From Terriglobia bacterium (lineage in GTDB: Bacteria; Acidobacteriota; Terriglobia; JAJPHL01), in assembly GCA_021325275.1 (NCBI GenBank), contig JAJPHL010000054.1, forward strand, positions 1 through 64,000: DNA of 64,000 nt, in the 5' to 3' direction. The notes under the pieces are model-generated. The model was not told where the DNA came from, ran no database searches, and saw only the letters and a program-made list of their open reading frames with translations. Of this stretch, positions 26,331-34,649 are shown piece by piece; within the stretch, counting starts at the first letter, position 1, and each line of letters begins with the position of its first letter. Both the position numbers and the translations under genes were made by a program.

Positions 26331-27656
26331 CTATCGGATGCAGAAGAGCGTCGTCTCGCTGCGCAGATAGATGCTGCCGCCGGCGACGGCGGGCGTGGCG
26401 ATGAACGATTGATCGTTGAGCGTGTTGGTCGCGAGCACTTCGTACTTCTCGCCCATCTTCACGACCACCACGTCGCCCTCTTCAGTGGAGAGATAAAGGC
26501 GATCTTTCACGCCCACCGGCGACGCCTTGAAGTTGTACGGCTTCGGCAAGCGCTGCTGCTGATAGAACGCCTCGCCCGTCTTGGCGTTCAAGCATGTGAG
26601 CATGCCGTTGTCGGTGACGAAATACAGCTTGCCGCCGCTGAGAACCGGCGACGCCGTGTAGGAATTGCCGCGATCGTTGGTCCACACGATCGAGTCGCTG
26701 CCGGCGAGATCGCCTTGCGCGCTGAGACGGATCGCCTGCAGTTTGGGACGCTGATATCCGCTCATCACGTAGACCAAATCGCCGTCGCTGACGGGTGCGG
26801 GGATCACGTTCGCGCCGAGTCCCGCCGCTTCCCAAATCAATTTACCCGTCGCGGTGTCGTAGGAACGCGTTTTCCCGGATGCGCTGACGATCAATTGTTT
26901 CTTTCCGCCGAACGTAGCCACCAAAGGTTGCGACCACGACGTCTGTTCGTCGCGTGGAACGCTCCATAATCCCTTGCCGGTGCGCGCGTCGAGCGCCAGC
27001 AGCAGGGAATCGCGCTCCTGATCGAACTTCAGGTAGAGTACGCCGGCGTCGAGCGTCGGGGCGGCCCCTTCGCCGAATTGCAGCTTCATGCGCTGCGGTG
27101 GGAAATCCCTCTGCCAAACCAGTTTTCCGTCGAGGTCGTAGGCGAAGATGCCGCGCGATCCGAAAAACGCGTAGACCATCTTGCCGTCGGTCACCGGACT
27201 GTTCGAGGCGTAGCTGCCGTAGCGCGGATGATAGCCTTCATGCGGCGCGGCGACTTTCGCCGTACGCTCCCAAATCAAATCGCCAGTGTTGCGATTGAAA
27301 CACATCAGCACGAACTTGTGATCTTGGCCGACGGCGCCGGCCGACGGCATGCCGCGCCCACCGCGGCCTCCGGGCGCGGGGTCCGGCGGAGGCGGCGCGG
27401 GAGCGCCGGTGGGAATCGCGGTGGTGATGAAGATTTTGTTGGCCCAAATCACTGGCGACGAATTGCCTTTGCCAGGCAGCGCTTTCTTCCACGCGACATG
27501 CTCGTTGTCGGACCAAGTGAGCGGCGCATCGCCGCGCGCCATGCCGTCGTCGGCGGGGCCGCGCCAGCGCGGCCAATCGTCGTCGCCTACTGAGGATGCG
27601 GCCAGGCACACGACGGCGGCCAGAAGGATGAGGGAAAGGAAAAAATATCGGCGCAT
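26331..27656 (-). CDS. Secreted PQQ-like beta-propeller protein
   Basis: This 441-residue protein has a signal peptide (R-R-Y-F-F-L-S-L-I-L-L-A-A-V-V) and then W-P-R-W-R-G-P, the start typical of outer-membrane-assembly YvrB/BamB-like and planctomycete PQQ-like propellers. Repeated blades carry patterns such as A-L-D-A-R-T-G-K-G-L-W, S-Y-D-T-A-T-G-K-L-I-W and C-L-N-A-K-T-G-E-A. A Pro/Gly-rich insertion lies near residues 84-105. No PQQ-binding Asp or disulphide of true dehydrogenases is evident, so it is probably a binding or scaffold protein. The ATG at 27656 is chosen because the signal peptide starts there. The small transcript unit at 27685-27889 lies directly upstream in the same direction. 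Confidence 0.85.
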   Translation of the reverse strand: MRRYFFLSLILLAAVVCLAASSVGDDDWPRWRGPADDGMARGDAPLTWSDNEHVAWKKALPGKGNSSPVIWANKIFITTAIPTGAPAPPPPDPAPGGRGGRGMPSAGAVGQDHKFVLMCFNRNTGDLIWERTAKVAAPHEGYHPRYGSYASNSPVTDGKMVYAFFGSRGIFAYDLDGKLVWQRDFPPQRMKLQFGEGAAPTLDAGVLYLKFDQERDSLLLALDARTGKGLWSVPRDEQTSWSQPLVATFGGKKQLIVSASGKTRSYDTATGKLIWEAAGLGANVIPAPVSDGDLVYVMSGYQRPKLQAIRLSAQGDLAGSDSIVWTNDRGNSYTASPVLSGGKLYFVTDNGMLTCLNAKTGEAFYQQQRLPKPYNFKASPVGVKDRLYLSTEEGDVVVVKMGEKYEVLATNTLNDQSFIATPAVAGGSIYLRSETTLFCIR

Positions 27657-27684
27657 GAATACAAGAATGCCACAAGAAGGCCGG

Positions 27685-27721
27685 AAAAAACGCAGGCCCG
27701 GGATGCTTTGCATCCCGGGCC
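27685..27721 (-). terminator. Intrinsic terminator of the small transcript unit
   Basis: A perfect 12-bp stem (GGCCCGGGATGC against GCATCCCGGGCC) with a 3-nt loop spans 27695-27721. On the minus strand it is followed by TGCG and six T residues (27690-27685). It lies 29-65 nt upstream of the PQQ-like gene's ATG, so it could also act as an attenuator for that gene. Confidence 0.88.
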
Positions 27722-27784
27722 CGGCAGCCGTGTTGATTTTCCTGAGGGAAACCTCAACAACACGCAGTTACGAGGTCGTCAACC

Positions 27785-27832
27785 TCAAGCCGCAGCTACC
27801 TCACGCGGTTTACTAGGTACATCTAAGGGCAT
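27785..27832 (-). CDS. 15-codon small ORF with a near-perfect Shine-Dalgarno
   Basis: The ORF encodes M-P-L-D-V-P-S-K-P-R-E-V-A-A-A and ends in TGA at 27785. It is preceded by AAAGGAGGT (27846-27838), a nine-base match to the anti-SD, with ideal 5-nt spacing. A consensus sigma-70 promoter lies upstream. A small hairpin (27772-27776 with 27782-27786) covers the stop codon. A larger hairpin follows (27730-27735 pairing with 27758-27763, inner stem 27743-27747 with 27752-27756), and then the terminator. It may be a regulatory leader peptide, a small secreted or toxic peptide gene, or the ribosome-binding part of a regulatory RNA. I recognise no family. Confidence 0.6.
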   Translation of the reverse strand: MPLDVPSKPREVAAA

Positions 27833-27859
27833 GGACCACCTCCTTTCTCGTGTAATTGA

Positions 27860-27889
27860 AATGTACGGCTGGTGCGCGCCGCGTGTCAA
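27860..27889 (-). promoter_or_regulatory. Consensus sigma-70 promoter of the small transcript unit
   Basis: TTGACA (27889-27884), an 18-nt spacer and TACATT (27865-27860) on the minus strand. The predicted start near 27853 leaves a leader of about 20 nt before the small ORF. This is the best -35/-10 pair seen in the window. It is preceded by an A/T-rich patch (27890-27905) that could act as an UP element. Confidence 0.78.
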
Positions 27890-27929
27890 ATAAAAAATAG
27901 AAAATGTACCGTCTTATGGCACAAGCTTT

Positions 27930-28901
27930 CTATGGGCGCGGGCGGCGGATTGGCGGCGGCACGGGTTTCGCGCTCGCCAGCTTCACGTACTCTTCGGTGA
28001 TGCGTTCCTTCTGCGCGGGATCGAGAATCAGATGGCGATGATTGCCGCCCGGAGACGGCGTGAACTTTGTGCGGCCGTCCGCTGCGATGTCTACACGTCC
28101 GGGTTCCGACAATTTGAAGTAGGTCTCCGCGGGCTTCGCCGCAAAAATCACGGCGGCGAGCGGCGTGCCCGGTGAATTCGGCGAGTTTTCCGCGTTCCAC
28201 GCATCGACTACCGGATGCGCCGTCGACCATGCGAAGTCCGCGGCGATGCTGGCAGCGGGATAGGGAAGCGCGCGCCCTACTTCTGCGCCGCAAACCACAA
28301 TCGGCGTGGGCCAATCGGCGAGCACGCGTCGCGCCGCGGCAACATCGGTGCGCGCATACAACTCCGGTTCGGCATCCGGCGCGAAATCGCCGATCGCCAG
28401 CACGAGGGTTTTGCACTTCGACACGATGGTTTCGTGCGACGCCTTCAGCGCGACCAGATGCGCCAGCGTATTCATGGGACCGCTCGCGACAATCACGGCG
28501 TTGCCGTCCGGTTGCGTGGTCAGCGCGTTGCGAATAACGGCGACCGGATCGGCTGTATCGTTCATCTTCTCGATGTTGTGCGGGTAAGAATGTTCTTTCA
28601 GCGGCGCGGTGAATAGCGGCAAATCGCTAGAGAGCTTCCCGTCGATCGCGAGCCCCACAGGCAGCGTGCGCGCGGCACCGCCGAACGCACCGCTCACGGG
28701 GCCGGCGTAAAACCGCCCGACCGCTTCGCAAAACGCCGCCGCTTGCAGATTCGATCCACTGACCGTGACTGCGAGCAGGCGCGCGTCATTGCGCCCGTTC
28801 AAGCCGTACAGCATGGCGAGCGCCAGCACGTCGGCGGCGTGCGCCAATCCAGTATCGAAGGCGATTCCCAGGGGAGGAGGCGATTGTGGTCCCTGCTGCA
28901 T
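27930..28901 (-). CDS. Nucleoside-hydrolase-like protein with degenerate metal site
   Basis: This 323-residue protein has the inosine-uridine nucleoside hydrolase fold by overall pattern: early F-D-T, V-S-G-S-N-L-Q-A-A-A-F, G-P-M-N-T-L-A-H-L, and F-A-W-S-T-A-H-P near the C-terminus. The calcium motif of true nucleosidases, DTDxGxDDA, is replaced by D-T-G-L-A-H-A-A-D, so the metal ligands are largely lost and catalysis is doubtful. No signal peptide is seen. A Pro/Arg-rich C-terminal tail ends it. The ATG at 28901 overlaps the stop of the DUF1552 gene (TGATG); a TTG one codon earlier is possible. It closes the DUF1592-DUF1552 operon and may take part in the same unknown process. Confidence 0.78.
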   Translation of the reverse strand: MQQGPQSPPPLGIAFDTGLAHAADVLALAMLYGLNGRNDARLLAVTVSGSNLQAAAFCEAVGRFYAGPVSGAFGGAARTLPVGLAIDGKLSSDLPLFTAPLKEHSYPHNIEKMNDTADPVAVIRNALTTQPDGNAVIVASGPMNTLAHLVALKASHETIVSKCKTLVLAIGDFAPDAEPELYARTDVAAARRVLADWPTPIVVCGAEVGRALPYPAASIAADFAWSTAHPVVDAWNAENSPNSPGTPLAAVIFAAKPAETYFKLSEPGRVDIAADGRTKFTPSPGGNHRHLILDPAQKERITEEYVKLASAKPVPPPIRRPRP

Positions 28902-30250
28902 CAACCTAAGTCGAGACCTTCCAGGCGGCCGGTGGAGTCACCAAATTCCTCAGCGTGAACGCCCATGCGATCCATCATGGTGAGGAACATGTTGCACATC
29001 GGCGTTTCCTTGCGCGCCACGATGCGGCGCCCTGTCTTGAAGCTATTTCCGCGGCCATCGTCGCCGCGGCCGGCGATCAGCGTGGGCAAATCTTCGTGCG
29101 TGTGACGATTGCCGTCGGAGAGTCCCGCGCCGTAGACGATCATCGAGTGATCGAGCAGGCTGCCGGTGCCTTCCCGCGTGTTCTTCAATTTCTGGATCCA
29201 CGCGGCGAACTGCTGTAAGTGATACGCGTTGATCTTGGTAACCTTCTCGATCAGTTCGGCCTGTCCGCGATGATGCGTCAACGGATGATGGCCGTCGGGG
29301 ATTTCCAGTTCGCGATAGCTGCGCGACGTGCCTTCGTGCGTCACAAGGAACGTGGCCACGCGCGTCAAGTCCGCCTGAAATGCGATGGTCATCATGTCCG
29401 TCATCATGGCGAAGTGCTCGGCGAAATCGGCGGGCACGCCGTACGGCTTGTCCATGTGCGGATCGATTTGCGCGTTGTCTTTTTCGGCGCGCGAGATGCG
29501 CGTTTCTACTTCGCGGATCGACGTGAGGTATTCGTCGAGCTTGCGGCGATCCGAGGGGCCGAGTCCCGTTTCCAAACGCTTGGTGTCGCTGGAGACAAAA
29601 TCCAAAATGCTGCGGCGATTGCGCGCTTGCAGCGCGCGCGCCTCCGGCGTCAGTTCCGCGCCGTCGCCAAAAAGCCGCTCGAACAAGGCGCGCGGGTCGA
29701 GGACCGGCGGAAGCGGTTGCGTTTCACTCTTCCACGCCAAGTTGTTGGTGTAGGCGCAGGAATATCCGGAATCGCAATCGCCGGCTTGCCGGGCATCTTC
29801 CAATCCCAATTCAAGCGATGGAAACTTGGTTTGCTGGCCGATTTGGTTGGCGACAATTTGATCGCAAGAAATGCCGGCCTTGATATCGACCGTCGTCTTC
29901 TTCGGATGCACGCCCGTAAGATACGCTCCGCAGCAGCGGCCGTGATCGCCCGCGCCATCGAGCAGCGCGCGACCGCCGTTGTGCGTCAGGTTGCCGAGCA
30001 GCAAGATATCGTCGCGCATCGGCTCCAGGGGCTTCAAGATGCGCGGCAGCGTGGAAAGCGCGCCCTCGTAGCTGGGATTCCAGTCGCGCATGATGATGCC
30101 GTTCGGCACGTAGACGAACGCCATACGCACGGGCGCCGACACGGTGCTGGCGTGCAGCGCGGGCGTCATGCAGTCGAGGACCGGCAGTGCGACGGCTGCG
30201 CCCATTCCGCGCAGGAGTGTCCGCCGCGAAAGCGTTTTTCCAGTGATCAT
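28901..30250 (-). CDS. DUF1552 domain protein with Tat signal
   Basis: This 449-residue protein begins with a twin-arginine signal (L-S-R-R-T-L-L-R-G-M-G-A-A-V-A-L-P) and is DUF1552 throughout. Typical blocks are F-V-Y-V-P-N-G-I, L-L-L-G-N-L-T-H-N, D-H-G-R-C-C-G-A-Y-L-T-G, H-H-P-L-T-H-H, and M-I-V-Y-G-A-G-L-S-D-G-N-R-H-T-H-E-D-L-P. The alkaline-phosphatase/sulfatase-like His and Asp residues suggest a metal-dependent hydrolase fold, but function is unknown. In many Planctomycetes and Acidobacteria this gene sits beside a DUF1592 cytochrome, as here (ATGA overlap at 30247-30250). The Tat signal implies folding with cofactor before export. Confidence 0.92.
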   Translation of the reverse strand: MITGKTLSRRTLLRGMGAAVALPVLDCMTPALHASTVSAPVRMAFVYVPNGIIMRDWNPSYEGALSTLPRILKPLEPMRDDILLLGNLTHNGGRALLDGAGDHGRCCGAYLTGVHPKKTTVDIKAGISCDQIVANQIGQQTKFPSLELGLEDARQAGDCDSGYSCAYTNNLAWKSETQPLPPVLDPRALFERLFGDGAELTPEARALQARNRRSILDFVSSDTKRLETGLGPSDRRKLDEYLTSIREVETRISRAEKDNAQIDPHMDKPYGVPADFAEHFAMMTDMMTIAFQADLTRVATFLVTHEGTSRSYRELEIPDGHHPLTHHRGQAELIEKVTKINAYHLQQFAAWIQKLKNTREGTGSLLDHSMIVYGAGLSDGNRHTHEDLPTLIAGRGDDGRGNSFKTGRRIVARKETPMCNMFLTMMDRMGVHAEEFGDSTGRLEGLDLG

Positions 30251-32598
30251 TTTGCGGCAACCTCCTTGGTCTTAGCCGGCGTATGCGGGGCGATTTCGCC
30301 GCGGCCGTTCAAAAACGGATAGCTGTCGACGACAGCGGCGATCAAAGTGCGCGACCGGTATCCGGACGCCTGCACCTTCCGCACGATCTCGTCGACGTAC
30401 CGTTGATCGGAAGGGTCCAGGCCGCGCCCTAAGGCGTATGTTAGCATTTTCTCGGTCAAGCAGCGCGTGAAGTCGGGCATTTGGTCGAGCAGCAGTTTGC
30501 GCATTTCCGCGGGCGTGGCAAACGACTTGCCGTTTGGCATCGTGCCGCTGGCATCCACGTCGAATTTGCCGTCCTTGCTGCGCCATTTTCCCAAACCGTC
30601 GTAGTTTTCCAGGCCGAACCCGAGCGTATCCATCTTGGAATGGCACGATGCGCACGTGGCGTCGTTGCGATGGCGTTCCATCTGCGCCCGCAGCGACGCG
30701 TTTTGTCCGATCGACTCTTCGTCGAGCACGGGAACGTCGCCCGGCGGCGGCGGCGGAGGCGCGCCCAGGATGTTTTGCAAAACGTATTTGCCGCGGATCA
30801 CCACCGACGTGCGCGTGGGATAGCTCGATACCGTCAGGACGCTCGCTTGACCCAGCAGGCCTCCGCGCTGCTCGCCGTTCTTTCCCGAGAGCTCGACGCG
30901 TCGGAAATCGGGTCCCGTGACGCCGTCGATGCCGTAATACTTGGCGAGGCGCTCGTTCAAGAATGTGTACGGCGCGTCGAGAAACTCCGAGAGCGGGCGA
31001 TTCTCCGTGAAGATGTACTCGAAGAACATGCGCGTTTCCGTGCGCATCGCTTCGCGCAACTCCGAATTCCACGCCGGAAACTTTTGCGGATCGGGCTTCA
31101 CTTCGTCGAGACTGCGCGTTTCGAGCCACTGTCCCGCAAAATTGCCGGCCATCGCCGATGCCCGAGGGTCGGCCAACATGCGCTTCCACTGCGCGTCGAG
31201 CACCGCGGGCTGATGCAAGCGTCCCGATTCCGCGAGCGACAGCAGCGTATCGTCCGGCATCGAGCTCCATAGGAAATAGCTGAGGCGCGCCGCCAACTCG
31301 CTGTCGGAAATCGCGTGTGCGCCCGGGGTCGCGGGATCGTGTTCGATTCGGAATAGAAAATGCGGCGACACCAGCATCGCCTCGATGGCCAGTTGTAGGC
31401 CTTGCTCGGTCGATTGTCCCTCGGCGCGGGCCCGATCGACGAAGCGAACGAGCGACGCGACTTCCAGCGGTGTCACCGGGCGGCGGTAGGCGTGATGCGC
31501 GAGCGTGGCAACGATGCGGTTCACGCACGCGGGTCCGGTTTTCGGGTCGCACACCAGAATCTTCTTGCGGCTCGGGCGCTCGGCAGTCGACGGATACGGG
31601 CCGACGAAAACCATGGAGTCGAGGAATTTGTTCTTCTTGCGATCGTAGGCGGTTTTTGAATCGAGGCTCTTGACGAACGGATCGTCGATGAAGCCGGCGC
31701 GGAAAACGTGATCGCCTTCCGGCAGCGTCAGACGCATCTGCGCCTCCGAGTACGGATCGAAATACTCCAATCCCGAGGGCTTGGTTTCCACTTCAATCGA
31801 GTTGAGAAGCTTGCCGTCCATCCAAAATCCAAGTTTCACCGGCGCGGCGTCGGCGGCGCGCTGGCCTGGCATGCCGAAGCGGATCACATAGTCGCCGTCC
31901 CACTGCACCGAGTGCGTCGCTTCGATCGTCGAGAGGTCGATGCGGCGAATCTTCTTGTCGCGATTCATGTACGCGGCTTCTAGCGGCTTTTTCGGCAACG
32001 GATCGGCGCCCAGTGCGCGCGCGGCGATTTTTTCGGCGGCCGAGAGATAGCGCTCCATCAGCACCGGCGACACCGTCAGCACGCTGCCGATGTTGTCGAA
32101 GCCAAATCCCAAATCGTCGGTGGGAAATTCCTTGCTGGCGCGAAAATCCACGCCCAAAAGATCGCGGATCGTGTTGGTATATTCGCTGCGATTCAACCGG
32201 CGCGCCACCACCCGTCCGGGATCGCGCGGCGTGGCGCGATCATAGCGGTCCAGTTCGTTTTCCACGAACTTGGCCATCGCATCCAGCTGCGATTGTTCGG
32301 GATGTGGACCGTCTTTGGGCGGCATTTCGCCGGATCGCACGCGCACCAGGATTCGGGCCCAGGTCTCGCGATTCTCCAGCAGCGACGACGGCGCCATGAG
32401 CGGCTTCAAGTTCAATCCGCCGGACATCAGACGATCGTTGTGGCACAGCGTGCACGTACCGGCGAGAACCGGCTTTACCGCTTGATTAAATCTAGCGGGA
32501 TCGGTGGGCGGCACGGAGGTTTTCGGCGGCGCAGCGGCGAAGGCTGCGGCGGCAATCGTAAAGATACTGATGTTCCAAACAGCGACGCGCCGGATCAA
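30247..32598 (-). CDS. DUF1592/DUF1588/DUF1585 cytochrome c-type protein
   Basis: This 783-residue secreted protein has the planctomycete-type arrangement. After a signal peptide comes a cytochrome c segment with heme motif C-T-L-C-H (49-53). Then DUF1587 (R-R-L-N-R-S-E-Y-T-N-T-I-R-D-L-L-G), DUF1595 (H-A-Y-R-R-P-V-T), DUF1592 (L-S-Y-F-L-W-S-S-M-P-D-D), DUF1588 with a second heme motif C-A-S-C-H, and C-terminal DUF1585 (L-T-Y-A-L-G-R-G-L) follow. It is probably a periplasmic electron-transfer protein partnering the DUF1552 enzyme, perhaps in polysaccharide or other polymer breakdown; that is inferred. No ATG fits. The TTG at 32598 has AGGAG six bases upstream. Confidence 0.92.
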   Translation of the reverse strand: MIRRVAVWNISIFTIAAAAFAAAPPKTSVPPTDPARFNQAVKPVLAGTCTLCHNDRLMSGGLNLKPLMAPSSLLENRETWARILVRVRSGEMPPKDGPHPEQSQLDAMAKFVENELDRYDRATPRDPGRVVARRLNRSEYTNTIRDLLGVDFRASKEFPTDDLGFGFDNIGSVLTVSPVLMERYLSAAEKIAARALGADPLPKKPLEAAYMNRDKKIRRIDLSTIEATHSVQWDGDYVIRFGMPGQRAADAAPVKLGFWMDGKLLNSIEVETKPSGLEYFDPYSEAQMRLTLPEGDHVFRAGFIDDPFVKSLDSKTAYDRKKNKFLDSMVFVGPYPSTAERPSRKKILVCDPKTGPACVNRIVATLAHHAYRRPVTPLEVASLVRFVDRARAEGQSTEQGLQLAIEAMLVSPHFLFRIEHDPATPGAHAISDSELAARLSYFLWSSMPDDTLLSLAESGRLHQPAVLDAQWKRMLADPRASAMAGNFAGQWLETRSLDEVKPDPQKFPAWNSELREAMRTETRMFFEYIFTENRPLSEFLDAPYTFLNERLAKYYGIDGVTGPDFRRVELSGKNGEQRGGLLGQASVLTVSSYPTRTSVVIRGKYVLQNILGAPPPPPPGDVPVLDEESIGQNASLRAQMERHRNDATCASCHSKMDTLGFGLENYDGLGKWRSKDGKFDVDASGTMPNGKSFATPAEMRKLLLDQMPDFTRCLTEKMLTYALGRGLDPSDQRYVDEIVRKVQASGYRSRTLIAAVVDSYPFLNGRGEIAPHTPAKTKEVAAK

Positions 32599-32622
32599 AA
32601 AGTTCTCCTAAATCTCTTGCCG

Positions 32623-32631
32623 ATTATAGCA
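32623..32631 (-). promoter_or_regulatory. Extended -10 promoter of the DUF1592 operon
   Basis: TGC followed by a perfect TATAAT (minus strand, 32628-32623) gives an extended -10. It lies 24 nt before the TTG start, leaving room for the AGGAG site. No -35 is evident, as expected for extended -10 promoters. Confidence 0.6.
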
Positions 32632-32691
32632 CTGCGGCAAGGGGCTTGCCTGCCCCAGAGAAGAACAGGCCCGTGATAACCTGTGGTCGCT

Positions 32692-34344
32692 ATGCGAAAC
32701 TTGCGAAACTTGAGTTGGCTTCCTCTATTTGCTCTGGCCGTTGCGCCCGCAGCGCAGACTCCCACGTTCGACTTTTCGGCGTCCGAATTGCTCGACGATA
32801 TCAAGACGCTATCGTCGGACAAATTCGGCGGACGCGGTCCGGGATCGGCAGGCGAAAAACTGACGGTCGATTTCATCACCGAGCGTTTCAAGAAGCTTGG
32901 GCTGAAGCCCGGCAATCCGGATGGCACGTATGTCCAGAAAGTGCCGCTCGCCGGCATTACTCCCGAAATCAAAGAAGAATTGAGTTTCACGGGGGCCGGA
33001 GGCAAAAAGCTCGCATTCAAGTATCGCCAAGACTATGTGGCATTCACGAACCGCGTGACGCCCGACACCGGTTTCGACGCGCCGCTTGTTTTCGTCGGCT
33101 ACGGCGTCGTGGCGCCGGAGTACGGCTGGGACGATTACAAGGGACTCGACGTGAAGGGCAAGGTTCTGGTGATGCTGATCAACGATCCGCCGGTGCCCGA
33201 TCCCGCGAATCCCGCCAAACTTGATCCGAAAATGTTCGGCGGATCGGCGATGACCTACTACGGACGCTGGACCTATAAGTACGAGATCGCCGCCGCCAAG
33301 GGCGCGGCCGGATGCTTGATCGTCCACGAGACCGAACCGGCCGCGTATCCGTGGGAAGTGGTGCGCGGGAGTTGGGGCAAGGAGAGTTTTGTCACCGCCG
33401 ACGCCAACAAAAACATGAGTCAGGTTGCGGTGCAAGGCTGGATCACGCACGAGACCGCGGGACAACTCTTCGACTACGCGGCGCTGAAGAAATCCGCGGT
33501 GTCGAAGTCGTTCAAGCCCGTGGAACTGCCTTGGACCGCGCACTTGAAGATTCACAACGCCATCCGCCACATCGATTCGCACAACGTGCTGGCGAAACTC
33601 GAAGGCTCCGACGCCGCGTTGCGCGATCAATTCGTGATCTACTCGGCGCACTGGGATCATTTGGGAATTGGTCCCGGACCCGACGGCGCGCCGAACGCGA
33701 TTTATCACGGCGCGCAGGACAACGCCAGCGGGACCGCCGGATTATTGCAGTGGGCGCGCGCCTACACGCATCTCGCGAAGCCTCCTCGGCGTTCCGTGCT
33801 GTTTCTCGCGGTCACGGGCGAAGAACAAGGATTGCTCGGGTCCGAGTATTACGCGCTGCATCCGCTTTATCCGCTGAAGAAGACGGCGGCGGTGATCAAT
33901 AAAGATGTGCTGAACGTTTACGGTCGCACCAAGGACATCACGATTACCGGCACGCGCATGTCGTCGCTCGAGGACGATCTGGAGTCGGCGGCGAAGGCGC
34001 AAGGTCGCGTGGTGAAAGGCGATCCCGAGCCTGAGAAGGGCCACTACTATCGCTCGGATCATTTCAGTTTCGCGAAGCAAGGCGTGCCGGCGCTGGAAAC
34101 GGGATCGGGCGACGACTACATTGCGCATCCCGGCGATTGGGGCAAGAAGAAGCGCGACGAATACACCAACAACGACTACCACAAGCCAACCGACACCGTG
34201 CGTTCCGACTGGGATTTGACCGGCGCGGTGGAAGATTTGTCGCTACTGATGACGGTCGGGTTGAAGGTGGGAAATTCGAACGCTTGGCCGCAGTGGAATC
34301 CCGGCACGGAATTCAAGGCCAAGCGCGACGCGATGATGAAGTAG
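32692..34344 (+). CDS. Secreted M28-family zinc metallopeptidase with PA domain
   Basis: This 550-residue protein has a signal peptide (R-N-L-R-N-L-S-W-L-P-L-F-A-L-A-V-A). A first part (residues 20-100) is followed by a protease-associated domain (V-F-V-G-Y-G-V-V-A-P-E-Y-G-W-D-D-Y) and then the co-catalytic zinc domain. Zinc ligands and catalysis are visible in Y-S-A-H-W-D-H-L-G, A-Q-D-N-A-S-G-T-A-G, T-G-E-E-Q-G-L-L-G-S, and a terminal Y-H-K-P-T-D-T. M28 enzymes are aminopeptidases or glutamate-carboxypeptidase-like. The ATG at 32692 is preferred to a GTG three codons upstream. Secreted nutrient peptidase is the likely role, as for the S9 enzyme at 49045. Confidence 0.93.
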   Translation: MRNLRNLSWLPLFALAVAPAAQTPTFDFSASELLDDIKTLSSDKFGGRGPGSAGEKLTVDFITERFKKLGLKPGNPDGTYVQKVPLAGITPEIKEELSFTGAGGKKLAFKYRQDYVAFTNRVTPDTGFDAPLVFVGYGVVAPEYGWDDYKGLDVKGKVLVMLINDPPVPDPANPAKLDPKMFGGSAMTYYGRWTYKYEIAAAKGAAGCLIVHETEPAAYPWEVVRGSWGKESFVTADANKNMSQVAVQGWITHETAGQLFDYAALKKSAVSKSFKPVELPWTAHLKIHNAIRHIDSHNVLAKLEGSDAALRDQFVIYSAHWDHLGIGPGPDGAPNAIYHGAQDNASGTAGLLQWARAYTHLAKPPRRSVLFLAVTGEEQGLLGSEYYALHPLYPLKKTAAVINKDVLNVYGRTKDITITGTRMSSLEDDLESAAKAQGRVVKGDPEPEKGHYYRSDHFSFAKQGVPALETGSGDDYIAHPGDWGKKKRDEYTNNDYHKPTDTVRSDWDLTGAVEDLSLLMTVGLKVGNSNAWPQWNPGTEFKAKRDAMMK

Positions 34345-34355
34345 CGAGGCTCGCG

Positions 34356-34649
34356 CTACTCCTTGCGCGGCGCGCCCATCGGTCCGCGCTGAAACGCGCG
34401 GCTCTCGTCGAGAATGCGCTCGAAAACGCGCTGCACGGCGTCGTCGGTCAGGGGACCGGCGTTGGCGTTTCGCACGTTTTCGAAAACCTGCATTTCGCGT
34501 TGCGGTTCGTGCACCGGGAGATTCCGTTCTTTTTTTACTTTGGCGATTTCCACTACGTAGCCAAAGCGTTCGTTCAACAGCGCCACTAACCGCCGGTCCA
34601 CGTCGTCAAGTTTCGTGCGCCAGTCACCCAGCTCCGGTTTACGATCCAT
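34356..34649 (-). CDS. Chorismate mutase (AroQ class)
   Basis: This 97-residue all-helical domain converts chorismate to prephenate. AroQ residues visible include R-T-K-L-D-D-V-D-R-R-L-V-A-L-L-N-E-R, then A-K-V-K-K-E-R-N-L-P-V-H-E-P-Q-R-E, with Arg, Lys and Glu at active-site positions, and a C-terminal helix F-E-R-I-L-D-E-S-R. It overlaps the 3' end of trpA by 11 nt and is the last gene of the trp operon. This places a Phe/Tyr branch enzyme under the same control as tryptophan synthesis. Confidence 0.93.
   Translation of the reverse strand: MDRKPELGDWRTKLDDVDRRLVALLNERFGYVVEIAKVKKERNLPVHEPQREMQVFENVRNANAGPLTDDAVQRVFERILDESRAFQRGPMGAPRKE

Noticed and set aside
27780-27850. A fragment of duplicated 16S rRNA 3' end on the plus strand
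   Set aside because: Only the anti-SD-like core matches; the neighbouring bases do not follow 16S, and the minus strand gives a coherent promoter-SD-ORF-terminator order.
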